Source: Argyresthia goedartella (taxonomy: Eukaryota > Arthropoda > Insecta > Lepidoptera > Argyresthiidae). From it: a stretch of 64,000 nucleotides of DNA. The translations under genes and the position numbers were made by a program. Below are positions 46,990 to 57,199 of the stretch, piece by piece; the first letter of the stretch is position 1, and every line of letters begins with the position of its first letter. The stretch is from the NCBI GenBank assembly GCA_949825045.1, contig OX463812.1, positions 3,084,661 to 3,148,660 of the forward strand, in the 5' to 3' direction. The notes under the pieces are model-generated. The model saw nothing but the letters and a program-made list of their open reading frames with translations, searched no databases and was not told the DNA's origin.

Positions 46990-47698
46990 ATGGAGTGGAC
47001 ACTTAAAGAAGACCGTGTCGCAGTTATTGCGTTGCATCGTTGCGGTTACGCGCCAATTCAGATTTTCGACTTACTGAAAAATTTGAATATAACCAAAAGA
47101 TTCGTTTATCGTACCATAAAACGATACAATGAAGACTCTAGTGTAGATGACAGGTCAAGAAGTGGTCGCCCTCGCTCTGTTAGGACTCCAGCAGTGATAA
47201 AAGCTGTGAAGGCGCGAATTCAAAGAAATCCCATAAGTAAGCAGAAACTGTAGGCCCTTCAGATGGGGTTAAGCAGGACCACGGTGAAAAGGGTGTTAAA
47301 TGAAGACTTAGGGCTTAGGGCATATCGAAGAAAAACAGGACATCGTTTGGACGATCGTTTAATGGACCTGAGACTGAAGAGATGCCGCGCTTTGTTGAAG
47401 CGGTACGCGGGAAAAAAGCATCGGGAAATTCTTTTTTCGGATGAAAAAATTTTCACCGTGGAAGAGCTACAACAAACAAAATGATAAGGTGTACGCACAC
47501 AGCAGTGAAGAAACGAGCAAACGTATTCCGCGTGCCCAACGAGGTCATTTTCCATCCTCGCTCATGGTTTGGTTGGGAGTCTCTTATTGGGGCTTAACTA
47601 AGGTACATTTTTGTGAGAAAGGCGTAAAAACGAATGCATTTGTGCATCAAAATACAGTCCTCAAGAACCTTGTGGAACCTGTTTCTCATACCATGTTT
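46990..47698 (+). pseudogene. mariner transposase, N-terminal part (broken)
   Basis: The DNA-binding region has two helix-turn-helix modules (WTLKEDRVAVIALHRCGYAP; LSRTTVKRVLNEDLGLRAYR) linked by GRPRSV, the usual mariner arrangement. The first catalytic aspartate is in EILFSDEKIF. Lesions are an in-frame TAG at 47251-47253 and a one-base frameshift near 47455-47465, after which the frame reads SYNKQNDKVYAHSSEE and SSLMVWLGVSYWG. The frame then meets the piggyBac at TTAA 47697-47700. With the C-terminal part at 50217-50541 the protein would be about 344 residues, the usual length. It cannot be functional as it stands. Confidence 0.88.
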
Positions 47699-47700
47699 AA

Positions 47701-50212
47701 CCCAGTTATTACGGATATACCTTTTAGTGTCAGATCATTACGATTTTTTGTAAATAGGGTAGTAATGACCTGAATAATAAATGAAAAATATTTAAAAAAA
47801 GTTTTCAAGTAGGGAAAACCCGGAAAATGGTGTTTGATAAAAGGAACGCTAGTAAAATGTACTACTACTATGAAGCAGGCACTAATAAGGGACACTATAA
47901 ATGATAAAAAAAGAAGTTATACTTTATTTATTACATTGATTTATACTTATGACCGACGACAAAGACTTTATTCAGCACACGGAACGTGATAAGCTTCGAA
48001 ACATGTTTTTGGGTGAAGAGTAACACAACATTTCTTGCAAAAAAATTTTGCATTTTTGTGACAAATCGCACATCGTAATTGCTCATCTCGGTATTTTATA
48101 ATGTGACCAATGTTATCATACCGAGAACTTTCATGGTGACTTTGCGACACTCTGCCAGGTTTGCGAGGCGCGCTCTTGTTGTAAGTTTCCAGAAAAGCAG
48201 TGGCAATGCTCCTTCGGAATTTGAGGTGGTCGTAAGCTCCTCCATTGATTTTATACAACTGCCAAGCGTTATGAACAGCCATGTCAAGGCAATGAAAAAT
48301 CAATGGTATATACCATTTTTTCCCACGAATGGAAGTGCGATACAGACTAATATTTTGGTCTGACCTATCCACACCACCCATGTTTTCGTTATAGGTTTTT
48401 ATCAAAGCTGGCTGATCAATTTGTACATATTTTTTTTCTTTTTGCGAAAATCTTTTAGTTTTTACAGTTGGTTGAACTTTAACTGCATTTGAAGCCACGG
48501 TAACCACACTGTTATCATTCCATTTACACACAACAATTTCTTCAGCTCTGGTCGACTTGTATTTGATAGTGCCACGTTCAGATTTCTGCAACTCCTTATT
48601 TTTTGGCAGAGGGCATTTAGATAGTCTGTTATCTCTAATTGTTCCAGTGCCTTTCAAACCTCTTTCACGCAACTCATCGATGAGTGGAATCGATGTGAAA
48701 AAGTTGTCAAAAAACAAGTGGAATGGAGCTTCTTTGTCAATATGTTCTCGGAGAATATCAGAGTATTGTAAAATTACACTGGCGCCCAAACCTAGCTTCT
48801 TATAGGTTGAATCATCATCACCAGATTTCCCTTGATAGGGTTGGAACCAAATAATATATCCAAGTCGCGTAGCCCCTACCCATAGTTTATATCCCCATCT
48901 GATTGGTTTACCACGGATGAACTGCTTACAAGGATGGCCACCATAATAAGGCACCATCGCTTCATCGATGCTGTGGTTTTCTTCATAAGGAGCAAACTCG
49001 ACAAAGTTTTTATTGAGCAAATCGAATAGTGGACGGAGTTTTGCAAATCTATCATTGGCGTCTAAGTTTGTATTGTCACAGCAATGGAGGTGTGACATGA
49101 TAAATGTGAATCTGTCCCGAGATAGGCCGTTATAAACGAGTGGCATCCCACTATCAGTGCTATTTTCCCAGTACATGTACCTTCTTGGTACCACTACATA
49201 GCCACTAAACAACAATATTCCGATAAAGCTCCTCATCTCATGGGCAGTAACATTTCCAACTTTGTTTCTTTGAGAAGCATAAGTATTGGTATATTGCACC
49301 AGCATGTTTATAACACACTCATCGAACATGCATTCAAAAAAGTATATTGGGTTTTCCTTGTGTGGAGCTGATACATATGGATACCAAGTGCTGAATGCGG
49401 GCTGGTTATCACGGGATTGCCAATTATACAATTTTGACTTAGGTACCGTTTCTCTAACCACTGGTCCTTGAGAAGTCGATGGTTCTGGTGAAGACCTAAC
49501 ACTTTGAGGTTGTGATCTTGTACTAGGAGCAAGTCGTCTTCGTTTGGATAATTCAGCAAGTGAAACTACGTAATCCTCACTTGCATCAGAGTCTGATGAT
49601 GATTCCGGGTACATTATTTCAGCTGGAGCTATCAGTTGCGAACCAGGTAAGTTGTGAAGAGACACTACGTTTTCATCTCCGGAGTCTTCATCGGTAATTT
49701 CTGCACAATAATTTTCAGGGGGGAAAATAGTGATGGAATCAGGAAAATCTTGTTCTTCATTACGTTCCAGCTCCTCAATAATCTCGTTCAAAGACAATCC
49801 TTTAGTCTGACGACGCCTAAAACAAACAAACAAATGGATATTACTACTGTTTGATAAAAGGAACGGCACTTTATGTACACAAATAACTTGACAAAACTAA
49901 GTATATAACTACATTTTGTTTTACCTATCGGTAAAGCAAGCCAAATCCTACGATATATTTATAAACAAATATGATAACAAACATATTTCAACTACATTAC
50001 ATACCTTGACAAATCCATTTTGTAAAATCACAAATTATCAACTCGCTTTGAAAAAATACGTTGCACAGTAATCAACTCAAACCACTTCTGACAGTTTCGT
50101 ACTGAGACTAATAAACTGTAGCACTTCGAATAACATTTTAAAAGTACCCTCATTTTGCTTTAGAATTTTATTTATGAGGTGTTCCTTTTATCAAACAGTA
50201 GTAACATCTGGG
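47701..50212 (-). mobile_element. Complete piggyBac element nested in mariner
   Basis: 2512-bp element flanked by TTAA at 47697-47700 and 50213-50216. The ends are CCCAGTTATTACGG (left) and CCCAGATGTTACTACTG (right, complement), consistent with piggyBac CCC termini. A subterminal motif TGTTTGATAAAAGGAAC occurs at 47831 (plus), inverted at 50181-50197, and again at 49849-49865 (plus) inside the transposase intron. The transposase is intact. Confidence 0.95.
47968..50018 (-). CDS. piggyBac transposase (two exons, about 620 aa)
   Basis: DDE-type transposase that cuts and pastes piggyBac at TTAA. Motifs in order: FIGILLFSGYVVVPRRYMYW; first Asp in NHSIDEAMVPYYG; GKPIRWGYKLWVGA; second Asp in HLFFDNFFTS; third Asp in ENMGGVDRSDQNISLY; and a C-terminal cysteine-rich zinc domain (CAICHKNAKFFCKKCCVTLH). 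The uninterrupted frame from 49869 would begin MPFLLSNSS, but that stretch is a copy of the terminal repeat. A better model uses a 14-nt first exon 50018-50005 (ATG GAT TTG TCA AG), a GTATGT donor, a TTTTAG acceptor, and exon 2 from 49816, giving MDLSRRRQTKGLSLNEIIEE, a typical piggyBac-family N-terminus followed by acidic residues. The intron is 49817-50004. No stops or frameshifts, so it may be active. Confidence 0.92.
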
Positions 50213-50216
50213 TTAA

Positions 50217-50541
50217 TAACAGGCACTGGGTATTCCAACAAGATTATGCGCCAGCTCATAGAGCGAAAAGCACACAAGACTGGCTGGCGGCGCGTGAAAT
50301 CGACTTCATCCGGCACGAAGACTGGCCCTCCTCCAGTCCAGATTTAAGTCCGTTAGATTACAAGATATGGCAAAACTTGGAGGAAAAGGCCTGCTCAAGG
50401 CCTCATCCTAATTTGGAGTCACTCAAGGCATCCTTGATTAAGGCAGCCGCCGATATTGACATGGACCTCGTTCGTGCTGCGATAGACGACTGGCCGCGCA
50501 CAATAAAGGCCGGTATTCAAAATCGCGGGGTTTCATTTTGA
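50217..50541 (+). pseudogene. mariner transposase, C-terminal part (severed by piggyBac)
   Basis: Resumes directly after the second TTAA with NRHWVFQQDYAPAHRAKSTQ, holding the second catalytic aspartate, then DWPSSSPDLSPLDYKIWQNL with the third. Exactly 37 residues separate the two aspartates, so the triad is DD37D, the maT clade (for example Bombyx Bmmar1). The frame is continuous with the sequence left of the first TTAA, so removal of the piggyBac plus one TTAA would leave the reading frame joined. The stop is at 50539-50541. The open frame that appears to begin upstream at 50179 includes piggyBac terminal DNA and is not native. Confidence 0.88.
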
Positions 50542-50670
50542 ATAAACATTATTACCATAAGAATCAATGTTTTATTAAGTTCATTTTGCTATACAAATGT
50601 TTACATAAATAATAAACATGTCTAAATTATTTCACATTGCACATGTGACTGAACTTATGACCTGACTATG

Positions 50671-51176
50671 TATATGACGCAGTTGGTTGTTTAAATCAGA
50701 CACTTAACTCTCTAGCCGTTAATCAAATACCGACATTTAACCAAGTCAGCGTTTTGATTTAAATAAAGCATCGTCGAAAACATTTAACAATCTTTCAAAC
50801 CGAAAGCCGGCGTATTGGAAAACAAGATGGCGTCACGATAACAGCTGATTTGCACAGCTTATATCACAGCAAAATGTTGCAGTAGCTTAGGTGAAGGGTA
50901 AAGGGGGTGATCGAAGCGAAGCCCTCTTTATCGTTCGTGTTAGGTCCAACATGTAAGAACAACGAAAAATACTTAAAACATAAACTTATGGACACATAAA
51001 AAAATATTTATATTGTATATGTCTTATTGCCTAGGAACGTTTAGACAACTCGTTAAACGTTTCGTTCACTCACTTGTCTGACGGAATTTTAGTGACTTGG
51101 TTAAACTTCGGTATTTAATTAACGTCTAGAATGTTAGTTAAGTGTCTGATTTAACCAACTAACTGCGACATATATA
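50671..51176. mobile_element. Non-autonomous long-TIR DNA element abutting the mariner
   Basis: About 500 bp with inverted ends of roughly 90 bp. The left begins TATATGACGCAGTTGGTTG. The right complement begins TATATGTCGCAGTTAGTTGG. Both continue with TTAAATCAGACACTTAACT. No transposase. An inner segment (50875-50960, CAGTAGCTTAGGTGAAGG) recurs inverted at 39962-40070 and partly at 1480-1510. The left end directly touches the mariner right end at TA. Confidence 0.75.
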
Positions 51177-51179
51177 TTT

Positions 51180-52380
51180 TTAATTTTAAGATTTCGTGTA
51201 CCCGCGTTTGAATCAATGCATGAACTTTCCATGGACGTCTGTGAACACGCCATATATATGAATGTATCAAATCACAAAAAAGTACTTTCGAAATTCAGAA
51301 ACGCTGATAAAGGTCGCATAATGCTCACTATTTTGCATTTAGAAGACGTGGCTCTGTCGGCTTCTGCTACGGAGAAAATTGGAATAATACAACCATACAC
51401 AGCTGAGCCAGTTGGAGATTAGCTGATATTTTGTCGGACTAGCCAACATTTTCTTACTTGTCGGAAGGCAACGATGCGCTATCGGTTTTCTCGGTTCGTG
51501 CAGTACCGAAGGCTTACCGAGCACGTTTATTTTACAGCGCGCTTCATGATTTCTCGGTATGCGCATGAGTGGTATGGAACCGTTTTTAGGGTTCCGTAGA
51601 GAAACGAGGAACCCTTAGAATTTCGTCATGTCGGTCTGCCCGTCTGTTTTTTCAGGTTCCATATACCATTTTTCCTCAAAGTAAATCTGTAAATTAGTTA
51701 AGGAGACAGACCCTTCCAAAGTGGAAAAATTTGAATCCCCCCCTACTAATATTTAAAGTTAGCTAGTGAAAAATGTCAGAAAAAATATATATAGTGTATC
51801 TTAATAAACACTTTCTACGAAAATTGGTTTGAATAAAATAAAATAAGCAGTTTTTAAGATAACTTTAATAACTTTATCATTCATACAAATACTATGAATA
51901 ACAAAGTTATTATTTGCTGGTGAAGAATGTTAGTGATATTTTGGCAAGGAGTATCAGGTGTATGTGAAGTGAGTACCTTCCTAATTTTTTTTTGGCTTAT
52001 ATTCTAAATTCATTACGGAACACTAAATGTGCGAAGTCCAACGAGCACTTAGCCGGTTTTATATTTTGTGTCTGGGTACAAACATCCAGTAGTTGCTCAC
52101 ATGATTTCCCTGTATAATAATCCTGAATATTAGACTAAATATAATATTAAAATACTATATTATAGTGTCATTACAAGGTAAGGCTGTTATTCTATCTACT
52201 TAAATAAAACGTTATTTGCGCGAGTGACAGACAAAGCACAGCCTAAGCCGGTCGTGTGACAACGCAGTCAAGGTGTTTATACAGGGTTCCAAGTATTTAA
52301 TCAAAATATATAAAATATAGTCGGGTTAGTTACACCAGGGTTTTTATCCAATGGATGGGTAATAATGGATGCAAAAGGAT
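51180..52380. other. No gene seen
   Basis: AT-rich spacer with a repeat G-like fragment (51588-51660). The 68-codon frame at 51216-51422 has no recognisable motif. Confidence 0.5.
51588..51660 (+). mobile_element. Repeat G-like 5' fragment
   Basis: AGGGTTCCGTAGAGAAACGA and TTTCGTCATGTCGGTCTG resemble the start of repeat G. The rest is not recognisable. Confidence 0.4.
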
Positions 52381-52381
52381 T

Positions 52382-53720
52382 TATAATAATAATAAATAAA
52401 TCTTTTTATTTCAGGTATAAAAACCCATATTGACAAATACCTTAAAAACTAGAGATATATAACATTTTATGAACCTAATCTAACTTACTTTAACTTAACT
52501 TAAACCTAGCTAGGGATTTTCTTCCTCGTCGGTCTCGCCTCCCTATAGCGTCTGTATACGATGCCTTCCGGCCAGTAGTCCTTGGCCAGGAACATCTTCT
52601 TGAGTTCGGCCGGCACCCGAAGTTTAAACGACAGGAAGTCCTTTGGTCTTTCTGACTCTAAAGGACTTATCTGCAGCGTAATCGTCTTCTGACTGCAAGG
52701 CGGAACCTGGACTTTCTTTACCTTTTCCTGGATGTGACGCTCAATGTCCTCTTTGGTCATATTCACGTCGAGCCTGGAAAGGTATATCTGCGTCGTGGGA
52801 GCGGCAGCTTTGAGGCTGCACTCGGCGGCGGGGGCGGTGCCACGCTGATTGCGGCTGCGTCTGGAGCGGCGTTTCCTGTTGTGGACCAGGATAAATCCGT
52901 CTCCATCAACGGTCGCATTCGGCGGGCCGCGGGCGGGCCTGGCCAGCGGCGCGCGCGGCGCAGCCTGCAGCTTCTGTTGTTCGGCGGCGGGCGGTGCGGG
53001 GCGCGGGTGGTGGCGGCAGGACACAGCAGCATACGTGTCCTTCTGGGGTTCCGGTGTTTTGGATGGACCAGAAGAGACCGCATCAGGTGCTGGTCGAATT
53101 GGCTTCGTGACGTCACGAGGCGGTGCGGTATTCGTCGACGCGGGCTTAGCAACCCGCGTAACTAGGTCAGTCGCATGTTGGGCGTTTTTGCTGACCGTCG
53201 CGTTGTCGGCACGCGCGTCGGCTATTCGCTGCGTCGGCAGCGAGGTATGAGCCTGACGCAATACTGACAACTCACGTTTGAGGTCAGCACAGATGCCCTC
53301 CGAAGCCTCCAACTTGCTTCGAATTTCCGTGACGTCACCCTGGAGCCGCACGATATCCTTCAGCAGCCGGGTGACATCGACGTGGTCGAATGTCACCGGC
53401 GGCAGCTTGTTGAGGTCGCGGGCCACGTAGGTCGGGACATCATCGGGTTCGGTCTCCTTGAACACCCGGAAGATGTCCTGGAGATCCTTCTTCCCGCTCG
53501 CAGCACCCTTCCTGCAGCACTTTCTTGGCGGCGGCGATCTCAGCCTCCTTGAAGCTGGTCGAGCAGATCTGCTTCAGCGAGAGCTCGTCCATCACGTCCA
53601 AATTCTGTTGGACGAAGGCGAGCAGCTCGTTCACCAAGATTGTGTCTGCGCGCTTGGCTGGTACAGCCATGGTATTAATATTGCGAAACTAGGTAGTCGC
53701 TAATTTCCGGGGCATCGTCA
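52382..53720 (-). mobile_element. ORF1-only LINE derivative (HAL1-like), no ORF2
   Basis: Minus-strand unit carrying only a diverged relative of the ORF1 at 18283-16886. Between its ORF1 stop (52506) and its TTA-repeat tail (about 52382-52396) there are only about 110 nt, with no endonuclease or RT. Its 3' end shares CTGAAATAAA (52405-52414) and a nearby GTCAAxATG with the 3' end of the full LINE at 13831-13860. This suggests mobilisation by the same kind of RT. The 5' boundary near 53720 is approximate. Confidence 0.72.
52506..53670 (-). pseudogene. LINE ORF1 homologue, one frameshift
   Basis: The N-terminal part from 53670 (LAFVQQNLDVMDELSLKQIC) and the larger part to 52506 are in different frames. 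The shift lies near 53500: the frame of the larger part reads back upstream as KKDLQDIFRVFKETEPDD, joining smoothly to the N-terminal part. The conserved block LPPVTFDHVDVTRLLKDIV is nearly identical to that in the 18.3-kb ORF1 and is followed by a coiled coil. The middle is Pro/Ala/Arg-rich and strikingly GC-rich (52800-53160), unlike the AT-rich partner. The C-terminal domain (YLSRLDVNMTKEDIERHIQE to YWPEGIVYRRYREA) aligns with the other ORF1 C-terminus. The N-terminal CxxC of the longer ORF1 is absent. Long plus-strand open frames here are GC-driven shadows. Confidence 0.8.
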
Positions 53721-53729
53721 CGGACGCTG

Positions 53730-54810
53730 CTAGGAAGCGTCCGTTCGTGCCGGTGTCACAGTTGCAACGATTTATAATAGGTTTTTATCCCAAACCAATT
53801 CTGACTATTGTCTCATCACTACAAAAATCCGTGGAGCTAAATACAATTGCAGTATGGGCGGCTTTTTTTCAACATCAAAGCGGCCCGTGGACCTAGCACA
53901 TACCCTTATTTTTGTAACCCAAGGACGGCGGGACCGATTTTGATGATCTTTTGCTTGTTGGATTCGTCTCCGCCCCGAATAGCAGAATAACTATTAAAAT
54001 ATCGGAAAAAATGTTCAGAAAATATATTTTTAAATAAAATAGGTTTGAAACTTTCATCACGCCGTGTTTGTTCAGCAGTGCGTGGTCTGATACATTCACC
54101 AAAACAAATCTCGCAGAATAAAACTCGGCTAACGCATTTATCATTCCATGCTTACATTATCTTATATCTAAGTCCTTATGTGAGTGTCCTGCTAAAGCCG
54201 GCACATTAGCACAGGGTCTAGCAATCCTTTTACCAGACGGGGTCGTAAGAGGTACAGTTGTGTCCACGTTTAGTGGAATGATAGAGGCCAAGCCCATCGC
54301 CACAGCAATCGAGATATAGCTAAGGTTTCCCCACCGTTTAAAAAGATAAAAATAAAAATAAAAAATCCCCACCGTTAGAACAATATCATTGATATTTAGT
54401 GTATAGCTCGAGCAATAAGAAGTACGACCCTGAATACAAATGTCTGTTAATACAACAAGTTCAAAGACCTCCCAGAATAGTACGAAATATATTTCACCAC
54501 ATTTATACAAGTTTTCAGTCTTACACCGAAATTGCTGCTCTTAAGTGTGGTCACAAACTTTCGACGCAAGCAGCTGTTACCGATATCGCTTCGACGGGCT
54601 AGAATTGCCAATTACAATTTTAATGCAACCTACAACTTATATCTATCTTCAGTTTTGGACGTATATTTACAGTTTTAGTGGAGTTTGTTTTTAGTAGGAG
54701 CTATTGGTCGGAGAAGCATTAGTGGCCTAGCGGTAACATCTCGCTGAAACGGGTGCTGGGTGGGTGCCCGTTTCTATGTGGCATTTGCTTCGGGCACTGC
54801 CGTGTTTTTT
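53730..54810. other. No gene seen; possible SINE fragment
   Basis: 54715-54800 (AGTGGCCTAGCGGTAACATC) looks like the tRNA-like head of another SINE. The remaining open frames are short and unrecognised. Confidence 0.4.
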
Positions 54811-54814
54811 TATT

Positions 54815-55460
54815 TATTTAAATTCTTATTAACTTAATCTTATTTATAACAAACAATCTCGCCAAACTGCAAAGCAGTTTGTTGGCAATGTGCTCTGATT
54901 TTATTACAATATTATTAATCTATATATTTAATTATGTAGGTACTTTTTATATCAAAATATTAATATAATACAATTTATTTCTTATTATTATCTTATGTGA
55001 GTTTAGATTTCTAAACTCAATCACCCCCTCCTGTCAGTCAGTTCCCCTGTCGGAGATACAGACTGTAACATGAGGTGCTTGAGTTTATGTTTGATGGAAT
55101 TTTTACATAGCTTTTCTTCAGCAAGCAAGAGAGGATATTGGGTACAGATTCCGGGAGTCATAAAAGCTCTCGTTCGTTCTCCATAGTAATTGTTAGCTGT
55201 TGGTTTGGTTAGTTTACGTTTTTTAACTGATCTTGTATAATGATTGTGACTGATTGGGACTTTAAAGCTTTGGCTGTAGTACGTTTCTAGCGCAATTAGG
55301 TACTTAATTTTACTCTGGACGGGAAGAATTTAGCAAGCATCAAATAATTTATCATAGTTATTATTACATTTTAATTTAGTGTTTTTATCAAATATTTGCT
55401 TAATAATTTTTATTTGTAATTGTTTATTTGGTCTATGTATGTTTTAAAAGTGAGTCCATA
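54815..55460 (-). pseudogene. 5'-truncated LINE, RT C-terminus
   Basis: The minus-strand frame 55329-55021 lacks an ATG but is open for 102 codons: YLIALETYYSQSFKVPISHN, KPTANNYYGERTRAFMTPGI, KLCKNSIKHKLKHLMLQSVS, then a stop. An in-frame TAA is at 55330-55332, with matching sequence (NNYDKLFDAC) beyond it. The 3' UTR ends in an A-rich tail at about 54815-54830. Same clade as the fragment at 36.6 kb. Confidence 0.7.
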
Positions 55461-55504
55461 ACAGCTCAATCCATAACTTAGCAATTAGTCCGCAAAACGC
55501 ATAA

Positions 55505-55740
55505 TATACTTTCGGATGACACGTTAAGCTTCAGGTCCCGGCTACTATCGCTACTCGGTGGTAGTAGTCATAAAGCTCTGGTCAGAGGCCCTAATAAAGC
55601 AGCTTGATAACATCTGACAGTCGGATTAACCACTAGCCCGACACCACTCTATCAACGCGCACTGAGCCAGCGTGGTGGAGTATGGCTTAATCTTATTCGT
55701 ATCCGGCTGGAGGCCCGTACCCCTCGGTGGGGACATAAAT
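55505..55740 (+). mobile_element. SINE family 3, 3' part
   Basis: TTTCGGATGACACGTTAAGC to CCTCGGTGGGGACATAAATG on the plus strand. It includes the middle module (GACAGTCGGATTAACCACTA) that is shortened in the 21083 copy. Confidence 0.74.
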
Positions 55741-55872
55741 GGTCTAAATAAAATAAAAAAAGGACCGGAGAATCAAAATACTGAATTTCACACAAAATAT
55801 CATGCCAAGGTTTTGAATGAGGTGAATTGGTTTCGGATCAGCGTCTCTTCATTTGAACGGCGAGTGGTAAAA

Positions 55873-56100
55873 AAATCAGTTCAGTTCAGTTAAAAGATTT
55901 TTATTCATAATATCACAAAAATTGAGACTTAATGAACGTCATAACATAATCAAGCAAGCATAATAAAACATTAAGTAAACTCAGAGAAAAATCGGCTAAC
56001 AAAGCGACAATAAAAGCTTTGTTAGAATTTTATTGTTACAGCACGTAAGTGCATCGTCGCTGCAGCTAAAGGCCCATAGTTGCTGTGGCAACTTTTTTAT
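55873..56100 (-). mobile_element. Retroelement 3' end with TTCAG-type tail
   Basis: TCAGTTCAGTTCAGTTAAAA at 55868-55887 reads on the minus strand as an AACTG pentamer tail after an AATAAAAATC 3' end, as in lepidopteran LINE/SINE termini. The upstream body is not recognised. Confidence 0.45.
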
Positions 56101-56200
56101 TGTTGAAATTATTTTTGTTATTTTAGCTAAAGACACGTAGATACGGTAACTATGTTAAAAATGTTTAAACGGGATAACAAAGGCATGTTGTCAACTTATC

Positions 56201-56375
56201 AACGTTATGAAGTGATATTGTAGCAAAGTTTAATCTATCAAAATAGGCGTTGTTACTATGGCTAAATGGTGTTGTTGACACGGCAACGTTATGAAGTGAT
56301 GTTACAGCATAGTTTAATCTATTAAAATAACAGTTGTTACTACGGCTAAATGATGTTGTTGATACGGCAACGTTA
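56201..56375 (+). repeat. 84-bp direct repeat, two copies
   Basis: AACGTTATGAAGTGAT recurs at 56201 and 56285, and the array ends in a third partial start at 56369. The 84-bp period keeps a minus-strand frame open; no gene is inferred. Confidence 0.8.
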
Positions 56376-56545
56376 TATACTAACAAAATACGAAGTAGAT
56401 GTTTTGACAAAGTATTTTTAGATAAAATTACAAAGTGACGTCTTATAATTGTTCTCGCAAGCGCAAACTGTTTCTCCTATTCTGCCAGTTTCAACGTGGA
56501 TGTCGTGCAGAGAAGTAGTGTTTGTGCTCAAGAGTGATATGAAAT

Positions 56546-56606
56546 ATGGCATTGGAGACTTTTTTAACTGAAAATAAACTGCGGCATCTGCTGCAGTCTA
56601 TGCTGG
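56546..56606 (+). CDS. Possible first coding exon of an unrecognised gene
   Basis: The ATG at 56546 opens MALETFLTENKLRHLLQSML and runs into a consensus GTAAGT donor at 56607. The peptide has an ordinary protein composition. The likely partner is the open stretch at 57200-57577 behind a TTTTCTTTTAG acceptor, but the phases do not match: this exon ends with one base of a codon, while the open frame at 57200 starts in phase zero. The in-phase reading from 57200 meets a TAG after about 20 codons. I do not recognise a family. It could be a real gene whose next exon is elsewhere, or chance. Confidence 0.35.
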
Positions 56607-56694
56607 GTAAGTAACAGTGCCCTAATACAATTATGAGGTTCATTTATTTATTTATTTATTTATTCATGTCGTTGACCCGTTGTCGTTGTCGTTC

Positions 56695-57150
56695 ACCGTC
56701 TTGAATCCAGAAACCCACCAAACAAAATCGCGATAAATCTGCTGCAAGAAGAATCCAACCTCATGCAACAATGGTCGCAACAATGGAACTCAACAATGAC
56801 CGGCAAATTAGGCTCAGATCTTGTTCCAGGCTCCAAACTAAAGGGGTCCCAGCTGCCAAGGCGCGACTGGTGTAACTTCAACAGACTACGCACGGGACTA
56901 CGCATGGACGCTGTGCCCAATATAAACATCGCTGCGGCTGGATAGACTCCCCTACTTGTACCTGCGGAATTGAAGTACAAGACATCCAACATATTATCTC
57001 TGAATTCCCAGAAACGCGATATACCGGGGGACCTCCCGAAGACCTGATCAAGCTTACTGACGAAGCCACCGAGTGGCTTAAATCCCTTAATATTAACTTG
57101 TAATTTGATATGAACTGTTTACTAATGCCATAGGAATAAATAAGTAAAGT
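56695..57150 (+). pseudogene. LINE C-terminal fragment with CCHC-like motif, frameshifted
   Basis: One frame reads QLPRRDWCNFNRLRTGL and, after a shift near 56890-56940, WIDSPTCTCGIEVQDIQHII, EFPETRYTGGPPEDLIKLTD and ATEWLKSLNINL to a stop. This is the RNase H-to-tail region (NRLRTG ... CxCG ... QxxxHI) of jockey-group LINEs. It lies between the putative coding exons at 56546 and 57200. Confidence 0.68.
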
Positions 57151-57199
57151 AGAGATTATTACATACTTTTGATATAAATATTTTCTTATTTTCTTTTAG

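Larger units (their letters stand above)
46847..50670 (+). mobile_element. maT-type mariner (DD37D), interrupted by piggyBac
   Basis: Imperfect terminal inverted repeats of about 30 bp: left CACAGTTAGGTCATACGT from 46847, right complement CATAGTCAGGTCATAAGT from 50670, both flanked by TA, the mariner target. Without the inserted piggyBac and its duplicated TTAA the element is 1308 bp, the normal mariner size. The transposase reads left to right and has a stop, a frameshift and the insertion. Confidence 0.9.

Noticed and set aside
50179..50216. N-terminal extension of the mariner C-terminal frame
   Set aside because: This stretch is the piggyBac terminal repeat read through the junction.
52734..53250. 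GC-rich plus-strand open frames of 143 and 133 codons and a minus frame of 129 codons
   Set aside because: They are shadows of the LINE ORF1 homologue on the minus strand. Composition explains the lack of stops.
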